DNA of 54,348 bases from Nostoc sp. RI_552. Lineage in GTDB: Bacteria > Cyanobacteriota > Cyanobacteriia > Cyanobacteriales > Nostocaceae. A model generated the notes under the pieces. That model saw only the letters and a list, made by a program, of their open reading frames with translations, made no database searches and was not told the DNA's origin. Made by a program: the position numbers and the translations under genes. How positions within the stretch are numbered: position 1 is the first letter of the stretch; each line of letters begins with the position of its first letter. Below are positions 48,852 to 54,348 of the stretch, in pieces. The stretch is from positions 1 to 54,348 of the forward strand of contig WGNO01000042.1 of the NCBI GenBank assembly GCA_016124525.1, given 5' to 3'.

Positions 48852-49634
48852 ATGAAAATAGTCACCTGGAATGTCAACTCAATTCGCATTCGCTTAGAAC
48901 AAGTCATCTTCTGGTTAAATCAAAGTCCCATCGATATCCTCTGCTTGCAAGAAACAAAAGTCATAGACCCAGAATTTCCGCGATCGCCCTTTGAAAAACT
49001 AGGATATTATGTTTATTCATCCGGTCAAAAAGCCTATAACGGCGTAGCCCTAATAAGTAGCCAGCCACTAAAGGATGTCAGCGTGGGTTTCACCCCCATT
49101 TTACCCAACATCGAGCCGGCATGGGACCTGCAAAAGCGAGTCATCACAGGAGTAATTGATAGCATTCGCATTGTAAACTTATATGTACCCAACGGTTCAG
49201 CATTAGGAAGCGACAAATATGAATTCAAGCTGAATTGGCTAAAAGTACTACACCATTACTTACAAACCCTTTTACCGTCACAGCCTAAAATCTGTATGTG
49301 TGGCGACTTCAACATCGCCTTAGCAGCGGAAGACATCTACCAAAAAACTAATTTAGACAATCACATCATGGCATCGGAACCAGAGCGCCAAGCCTTACGA
49401 GACATTCTAGATTTAGGATTTGCCGATGCCTTTCGTAAATTTACCACTGAAGGCGGACACTACAGTTGGTGGGACTATCGCGCCGGAGCATTTAGGCGTA
49501 ATATGGGGTGGAGAATTGACCACCATTACCTCACACCAATTCTCTATGAACAAGCCAAAAGCTGCATCATTGATGTGAACCCCAGAAAATCACCCCAACC
49601 CAGCGACCATACACCAGTAATTCTTGAAATTTAG
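48852..49634 (+). CDS. xth: Exodeoxyribonuclease III
   Basis: AP endonuclease and 3'-exonuclease in base-excision repair, 260 residues. Motifs: VTWNVNSIRIR (Asn7), CLQETKV (Glu34, metal), RIVNLYVPNG, CGDFNIALAAEDIY (catalytic Asp-x-Asn), WWDYRAGAFRRNMGWRIDH and SDHTPVI (His). All residues needed for activity are visible. It is a single gene with no operon partner, and an SDR gene follows after 103 bp. Confidence 0.95.
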   Translation: MKIVTWNVNSIRIRLEQVIFWLNQSPIDILCLQETKVIDPEFPRSPFEKLGYYVYSSGQKAYNGVALISSQPLKDVSVGFTPILPNIEPAWDLQKRVITGVIDSIRIVNLYVPNGSALGSDKYEFKLNWLKVLHHYLQTLLPSQPKICMCGDFNIALAAEDIYQKTNLDNHIMASEPERQALRDILDLGFADAFRKFTTEGGHYSWWDYRAGAFRRNMGWRIDHHYLTPILYEQAKSCIIDVNPRKSPQPSDHTPVILEI

Positions 49635-49737
49635 CAAACCCCTCCAGAGTAACCTCCACAACTTCAACTGTACCCTTGCTTCATTGTGAGAGTATGTAAC
49701 ATTAGGGTGTAGATAGAATTCATCACCAAAAATCCTT

Positions 49738-50613
49738 ATGTTTCTAGTCAGTGGAGCAACAGGAGGAATTGGTCGCCGAATTGTGCGACTTCTACGCCTA
49801 CAAGAAAAATCGGTACGAGCATTTGTCCGCCTCACCTCGTCTTACAGCGAGCTAGAACACCGAGGAGCAGAAATATTCATTGGTGACTTGCGGCGAGACA
49901 AAGATATTGAAAAAGCTTGTCAGAGTGTGGATTACATTATCAGCACCCACGGTTCTCACAGCGACCCCTTATCCCTAGACTATCGCGCCAACATTGAACT
50001 CATCGATCAAGCAAAAGCCAATGAAATAAAGCATTTTGTATTTATTTCCGTACTGGGAGCCGAACGAGGTTATGAAGACGCTCCCCTATTCAAAGCCAAA
50101 CGAGCAGTAGAAAAATATCTAGCAGCTAGTGGCTTGAATTACACTATTTTACGCCCAGCTGGATTAGCATCAAACCTACTACCACTAGCAGAAAACTTTC
50201 GTCAAACAGGCCTGTATTTACTCATCGGTGACCCCAAAAACCGCACCTCAATTGTGAGTACCGATGATTTAGCAAAAATAGCAGTAGATTCAGTCACAGT
50301 TGAAAGCGCACGCAACCAAATATTACCAGTGGGAGGCCCAGAAATTTTATTGCGTGAAGATATTCCCCAAATTTTTAGTCGCATTTTCCAGAAAAAACCA
50401 GTAGTAATTAACTCACCTTTATTCCTTGTTGATGGGTTACGAAGCGCCTTGAGCTTATTGGACCCCCAAGGAGAAAAAACCCTGGGAACCTATCGTACAT
50501 TACTATGCAATGAATTTTTCTGTAAAACAGAAGAAATAGCTAACTTGGAGAAAATTTTCAATTTTCACTTAGAAACTTTAGAAAATTTTCTGCGCCGATA
50601 TCTAGCTATTTGA
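49738..50613 (+). CDS. NAD(P)-binding atypical SDR, Ycf39-like
   Basis: A Rossmann protein of 291 residues beginning MFLVSGATGGIGRRIVRLL with the atypical-SDR glycine motif GATGGIG (6-12), then FIGDLRRD, HFVFISVLGAERG, APLFKAKRAVEKYLAASGLNYTILRPAG and TSIVSTDDLAKIAV. This resembles Ycf39/HCF244 and related NmrA-like proteins, some of which help photosystem II assembly. Which member this is cannot be decided here. Start ATG 49738 has no strong ribosome site. Confidence 0.85.
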   Translation: MFLVSGATGGIGRRIVRLLRLQEKSVRAFVRLTSSYSELEHRGAEIFIGDLRRDKDIEKACQSVDYIISTHGSHSDPLSLDYRANIELIDQAKANEIKHFVFISVLGAERGYEDAPLFKAKRAVEKYLAASGLNYTILRPAGLASNLLPLAENFRQTGLYLLIGDPKNRTSIVSTDDLAKIAVDSVTVESARNQILPVGGPEILLREDIPQIFSRIFQKKPVVINSPLFLVDGLRSALSLLDPQGEKTLGTYRTLLCNEFFCKTEEIANLEKIFNFHLETLENFLRRYLAI

Positions 50614-50723
50614 ATTAACCACTAGGGACTAGGGAATAGAGTATATCAAATAGATTTTCCCACACTCTACTCCCCAGTTCTTAACTCCCAGTCCTTTAAT
50701 AATCGAAAGTTTTACAAAATTTT

Positions 50724-52220
50724 ATGAAATATTCCTTAATTGCAAACGCTCCTCAAGCACGACAAACAAAACAACAATTTGCCAAACCAGAAGACCAACT
50801 CTCTTATGAATTAGGTCAAGCTGTACAAGAATTACCACCCCTATATACCAGAGTTTTAGCAGCAACACTCAGCTTCGTCGTATTCGGAACCCTAGCCTGG
50901 GCAAATTTTTCACAAATAGATGAAGTAGCCATCGCCCCAGGAGAATTAATCCCCTCAACTCAAGTCCGACCAGTGACATCTTTAGACAATGGGTCAATTT
51001 TAAAAGTCAAAGTAAAAGAAGGCGACCACGTTACCAAAGGTCAAAATTTAATTCAACGCGACCCAGACCTAAAACAAATAGATGTAACACGCCTGGGTAA
51101 ATCTGCTCAATTGATTACCGAAGACTTAAACCGTTTGCAAGCAGAACGCATCGGCTCCAAAACCACTGGAACAAAACTACAAGATGAACTGTTAGAATCC
51201 CGTCTTGCAGATTACCAAGCACGTCAAGCCGTAGCAGAAGCAGAAGCAAATCGCCAACTAGCAATTATTGCTCAAGCAAAACAACGCCAACAACGATTGC
51301 AAGAAAACCTCAAAAATGCCCAAACCAGCCAAGAAAATGCCCAAGCCAACGTAATTAATGCAGAAAACGTCATTGCAGAAATTGCCAAAAATATTACCAT
51401 CGCCGAAGAAAGAGAAAAAAATCTCCGCACCCTGATTAGTCCTGGAGCATTACCAAGAATTGATTACTTAGAAGCCCAAGAAAGACTAAATCGCGCCAAC
51501 ACAGAAATGATGAGAGCAAAGGTTGAAGCAACTAACGCCAAAAGTAGAATAACAGAAATTCAAGATAAAGTAGCCTCCTTAACCAAAGATATTGCAGCCC
51601 AAGCCCAAGAAATTCGCCAAGCACAACAAGCCCACCAGGGAGTGCGCCAGCAGATGCAGCGTTTAGCATCCGAGCGCCAAAGCGAAATTTTAACTCAAAT
51701 TCAACAGCGCCAACAAGAACTTACCAACATTAACGGTCAATTAGAACAAGCAAGAAAGCAGCAAGCCGGGGAAACAATCACAGCCCCAGTAGCAGGTACA
51801 ATTTACAAAATCAAAGCCACCCAAGGACCTATACAAGTAGGTGAAGAATTACTATCAATTTTGCCCACTGGTGAAGAAATATTACTAGAAGTAAAAGTCC
51901 TCAACCGCGACATTGGATTCATTCGTCCAGGAATGAAAGCAAAAGTCAAAATGGCAACTTTTCCTTTTCAAGAATTTGGCACTATTGATGGTACAGTGGT
52001 GCAAATCAGCCCAAACGCAGTGGTCGATGAAGAATTAGGTTTAGTTTTCCCCACCAGAATAGAGCTAAATCAACACTCAATTAATGTCCGGGGCGAAGAA
52101 ATTCCCCTCACACCGGGAATGGCTGCTAATGGTGAAATCGTCACTCGTCAAAAATCTATCTTAACTTTCATCATCGAGCCTGTAACTCGCAGATTTAGTC
52201 AAGCTTTTTCCGTCAGGTAA
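50724..52220 (+). CDS. HlyD-family membrane fusion protein (type I secretion adaptor)
   Basis: 498 residues. A short cytoplasmic start is followed by one transmembrane helix (about 43-62, VLAATLSFVVFGTLAWANFS), a first lipoyl half (TSLDNGSILKVKVKEGDHVTKGQNLIQ), a very long Gln/Ala/Glu-rich coiled coil (about 120-345), a second lipoyl half (ITAPVAGTIYKIKATQGPIQVGEELLSILP) and a beta-barrel with the HlyD C-terminal pattern (LNRDIGFIRPGMKAKVKMATFPFQEFG). This is the adaptor of an ABC exporter, but no ABC ATPase or outer-membrane gene lies in the window. It converges with the subtilase gene. Confidence 0.9.
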   Translation: MKYSLIANAPQARQTKQQFAKPEDQLSYELGQAVQELPPLYTRVLAATLSFVVFGTLAWANFSQIDEVAIAPGELIPSTQVRPVTSLDNGSILKVKVKEGDHVTKGQNLIQRDPDLKQIDVTRLGKSAQLITEDLNRLQAERIGSKTTGTKLQDELLESRLADYQARQAVAEAEANRQLAIIAQAKQRQQRLQENLKNAQTSQENAQANVINAENVIAEIAKNITIAEEREKNLRTLISPGALPRIDYLEAQERLNRANTEMMRAKVEATNAKSRITEIQDKVASLTKDIAAQAQEIRQAQQAHQGVRQQMQRLASERQSEILTQIQQRQQELTNINGQLEQARKQQAGETITAPVAGTIYKIKATQGPIQVGEELLSILPTGEEILLEVKVLNRDIGFIRPGMKAKVKMATFPFQEFGTIDGTVVQISPNAVVDEELGLVFPTRIELNQHSINVRGEEIPLTPGMAANGEIVTRQKSILTFIIEPVTRRFSQAFSVR

Positions 52221-52285
52221 TTGTCCAGCACCTTGCACAGAACCTGAAATACAGAGATAAATCATAAAAGCCTCATACAACTTTT

Positions 52286-52310
52286 ATGGGGTGGGTACTT
52301 ACCCCCCCTG
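52286..52310. repeat. Diverged member of the dispersed palindromic repeat
   Basis: GGGGTGGGTACTTACCCCCC resembles the GTGGGGTGGGCATCTTGCCC unit seen at 4860, 16226 and 46458. The core GGGTA-CT-TACCC (52293-52304) is palindromic. Confidence 0.6.
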
Positions 52311-52337
52311 ATACTTAGTTAGATAAAATATACTATA

Positions 52338-52354
52338 TGTTGACTGTTGACTGT
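52338..52354. repeat. Short tandem heptamer (TGTTGAC), STRR-like
   Basis: TGTTGACTGTTGACTGT: two and a half units of a heptamer equal to ACTGTTG in another phase, the reverse complement of CAACAGT, a heptamer class described for Nostoc-type genomes. Confidence 0.6.
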
Positions 52355-52560
52355 CCAAGTTATGCGTCGGTGATACAAAGTTTGAGCAATTAATGACTCT
52401 ATTGTTAATAGACAATGAACTTTATCTAGGTAAAACGCGAAAATTGTAAATTTTTATTGCAGGATTCAACACTTCTGATGCTATATATAGTGTGGCTCAA
52501 TAAACCACCAAGCTAAATATCACCAACTTCCTAAACAAGTCAGTGAGCTAAACAGTACAA

Positions 52561-54048
52561 TCAAAAATCAGGAAACAATTTTCTAAATTCTTCCATTACC
52601 TGCTGCCATTGATTCATAACTTTGTTAATATCCTTCAAATCCAGATTATTTTCCTCAACATCATCAACAGAAGAAATACCACAATTCATACTACCGAAAT
52701 TCTTTAAAATACTATCTTCATATCGAAATTCTCTCTCCATTCCTGAACTTATTGATAAACCTCTCATTGTAAAGGAAGAAGTAGAAAGCAAATTAGAAAT
52801 TCTTGTATTCCTATCAATTAAACCTGTGACTTCCAATTTTCTATTCATGGGATTCGCTGATGTACTATTCCCTACCACTTCCACAACTGTTTGAGAAAAT
52901 ACAGAAGTAATATTAAATGAATCAAAACCGGCTATTTGTGTACTATTTTCAGCTGTTTCTATAACCATCTGCCGGATTTCACCATCACTCAAATTAGGAT
53001 TAGCACTTAACATCAAAGCAACCACACCAGCAACGTGAGGAGTAGCCATAGATGTGCCACTATATTCGGCATAATTATTACCAGGAACCGTAGAATAAAC
53101 ACCAACCCCAGGAGCAGTTACATAAGGAAAGGAATTCATCCCCGGTTTATTAGAGAAATTAGCCATCTTATTGTTACTATCAACCGCCCCCACAGCTAAC
53201 CCCCATTTATCAGCATAGCGGGCTGGATAAGAAACAAAGGGGTAACTATTGTTACCTGCTGCCATGACAACCACAGCACCTTCACCACTGGCATATTCAA
53301 TAGCAGCTTTTATTTTGCCATTAGGAAAATTACCACCCAGACTGAGATTGATTACCTTAGCCCCATTATTCACGGCATAGTAAATACCATCAGCAACGGA
53401 ACTATTGTAACTCATTCCTTCATCATTCAATACTTTCACTGCCATAACCTTGGCATCATAGGCAATACCAGTAACACCAAGATTATTCTTCTCCCCGGCA
53501 ATAGTCCCAGCTACGTGGGTCCCATGACCATTAATATCTTTCACATTATTACTGTTGTCAGTAAAATTCCAGCCCTGAACATCATCAACATAGCCATTAC
53601 CATCATCATCTATCCCATTACCAGCAATTTCCCCCGAATTAGTCCAAATGTTATTATTTAAATCTACGTGGTTGTAATCAATGCCAGTATCTAACACAGC
53701 GACAATCACACCTTGACCCGTGTATCCCTGGGCCCAAGCTGATGGAGCTTTAACCAAATCTGCTCCCCAATTGTTACCACCAACACCAGGAACATCAGCA
53801 AAAGTATTTTGATTCCCAGCCCTAGCCACTGCGCCAGCAGCATTAATTAAACCATACCCAGAATTGGAACTATAGTTAGCACTCCTCGCAGACATGGTAG
53901 TAACATCACTAGCTAAATTAAAGCTGCTGTTACCATTGAAACTAAAAGTACAGTTATTCTCTCTAGCAAAAGCATCTTGTAAACAAATACCAGTAAAATT
54001 TAGGTTGTCTTGAGGAAACAAATTCTGATTGTTATCATCCATGGGCAT
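52561..54048 (-). CDS. S8-family serine peptidase (subtilase)
   Basis: Starting at ATG 54048, 495 residues. The frame is open to a TTG at 54069, but GAGGA upstream of the ATG favours 54048. The catalytic triad is complete: Asp120 in VAVLDTGID, His175 in NGHGTHVAG, Ser333 in YSGTSMATPHVAG, with Asn266 as oxyanion residue in MAAGNNSYP. A DDDGNGYVDDVQGW stretch (148-160) probably binds calcium. There is no N-terminal signal peptide; residues 1-60 are polar and Asn-rich. The C-terminal part (380-495) matches no domain I know and ends in a helix (VMNQWQQVMEEFRKLF). Type I secretion through the neighbouring HlyD adaptor is possible but unproven. Confidence 0.93.
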   Translation of the reverse strand: MPMDDNNQNLFPQDNLNFTGICLQDAFARENNCTFSFNGNSSFNLASDVTTMSARSANYSSNSGYGLINAAGAVARAGNQNTFADVPGVGGNNWGADLVKAPSAWAQGYTGQGVIVAVLDTGIDYNHVDLNNNIWTNSGEIAGNGIDDDGNGYVDDVQGWNFTDNSNNVKDINGHGTHVAGTIAGEKNNLGVTGIAYDAKVMAVKVLNDEGMSYNSSVADGIYYAVNNGAKVINLSLGGNFPNGKIKAAIEYASGEGAVVVMAAGNNSYPFVSYPARYADKWGLAVGAVDSNNKMANFSNKPGMNSFPYVTAPGVGVYSTVPGNNYAEYSGTSMATPHVAGVVALMLSANPNLSDGEIRQMVIETAENSTQIAGFDSFNITSVFSQTVVEVVGNSTSANPMNRKLEVTGLIDRNTRISNLLSTSSFTMRGLSISSGMEREFRYEDSILKNFGSMNCGISSVDDVEENNLDLKDINKVMNQWQQVMEEFRKLFPDF

Positions 54049-54182
54049 ATATCTTTTATCCTCAAACAAACTATTTAATTAAACTATTTAATTTGGCTTT
54101 ATTTGCCAACTACCTACACCACAGGTTTTCCAAGGTGTCTTTCACCTCTTATACACAAATTAATATGAAATCAAATAGTAAA

Positions 54183-54348
54183 ATGACATTGTTTTTACAA
54201 AAGTCTCATGGTCAAATGGCCATCCCACTAGCGCCACTAAACTACATTCCTCAATGCACCAGTGAACCATCACCGAAGTTCTATCCAAATCCCTCAAATC
54301 CTCATTCTTATGTTTTGAACCTCGGTCGCTTACTGTATAAGGGTTTGA
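54183..54348 (+). CDS. Possible gene start, cut by the window edge
   Basis: An open plus-strand frame from ATG 54183 reaches the end of the window, 55 codons. It reads MTLFLQKSHGQMAIPLAPLN, then YIPQ..., KFYPNPSNPHSYVLNLGRLL. A Pro/Asn-rich but protein-like composition and the lack of stops make a real gene plausible. I do not recognise it. It is divergent from the subtilase gene. Confidence 0.35.
   Translation, partial: MTLFLQKSHGQMAIPLAPLNYIPQCTSEPSPKFYPNPSNPHSYVLNLGRLLYKGL

Larger units (their letters stand above)
52221..52560. other. Convergent intergenic region with short repeats
   Basis: Holds the repeats at 52286-52310 and 52338-52354. No gene. I see no classical terminator for either converging gene; the first repeat (GGGTA-CT-TACCC) could serve as one. 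Confidence 0.55.

Noticed and set aside
1..54348. CRISPR array, prophage or defence system
   Set aside because: No regularly spaced direct repeats, phage structural genes or defence-gene cluster were seen; the restriction-like tail at 209-410 is a short weak remnant.

Overview
The window is chromosomal DNA of a filamentous, probably heterocyst-forming cyanobacterium (Nostocales type). The evidence is a split RNA polymerase beta-prime subunit (rpoC1 + rpoC2), many GCGATCGC (HIP1) octamers, a flavodiiron Flv3/Flv1 pair, a CpcS/CpeS-type bilin lyase, a CrtD-like carotenoid desaturase, short intergenic repeats of the Nostoc kind, and AT-rich spacers. Most of the window is conserved housekeeping DNA. 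The first 7 kb is a graveyard of transposon remnants and broken genes.

Layout. 1-2044: two copies of one IS4-like element in inverted orientation. One is cut by the window edge and the other is decayed. They bracket about 340 bp holding gene remnants, and a decayed TnpB tail follows. 2087-6650: argH, an overlooked 54-residue gene (3637-3801, minus), a Nudix hydrolase, an alpha/beta-hydrolase pseudogene, and coaX, whose reading frame runs upstream into a TnpB remnant. 6892-10969: flv3-flv1 and a convergent CpcS-like lyase. 11467-16214: a two-gene RND efflux operon. 16547-21415: the translation and transcription-elongation cluster rplS-tRNA-Trp(CCA)-secE-nusG-rplK-rplA-rplJ-rplL, with candidate L1 and L10 leader elements and a clear terminator. 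21414-23914: a Ser/Thr kinase and a GIY-YIG protein, both minus. 23974-35354: the minus-strand block rpsT-tatD-rpoB-rpoC1-rpoC2, closed by an 11-bp-stem terminator. 35355-35978: a spacer with a strongly structured, unassigned RNA candidate. 35979-46829: hisD, a universal stress protein, an SRPBCC-like protein, hslO (Hsp33), a 680-residue membrane-anchored helical-repeat protein, a coupled 2OG-oxygenase/fructosamine-kinase pair, an M16 peptidase, a crtD-like gene and a small hypothetical. 46953-54348: a zinc alcohol dehydrogenase, a 62-residue zinc-ribbon protein, exonuclease III, an Ycf39-like SDR, a HlyD adaptor, a subtilase without a visible signal peptide, and the start of an open frame cut by the right edge.

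How they fit together. The rpl/sec/nusG and rpoBC blocks supply ribosome and RNA polymerase parts and appear to be controlled by RNA leaders. Flv3/Flv1 would reduce O2 to water downstream of photosystem I. The RND pair forms one efflux system. The HlyD adaptor next to a subtilase suggests, but does not prove, type I secretion.

I found no CRISPR array, prophage or defence island. The items most worth a second look are the folded RNA candidate between rpsT and hisD, the TnpB-coaX frame fusion, the paired inverted IS copies, and the 680-residue repeat protein.
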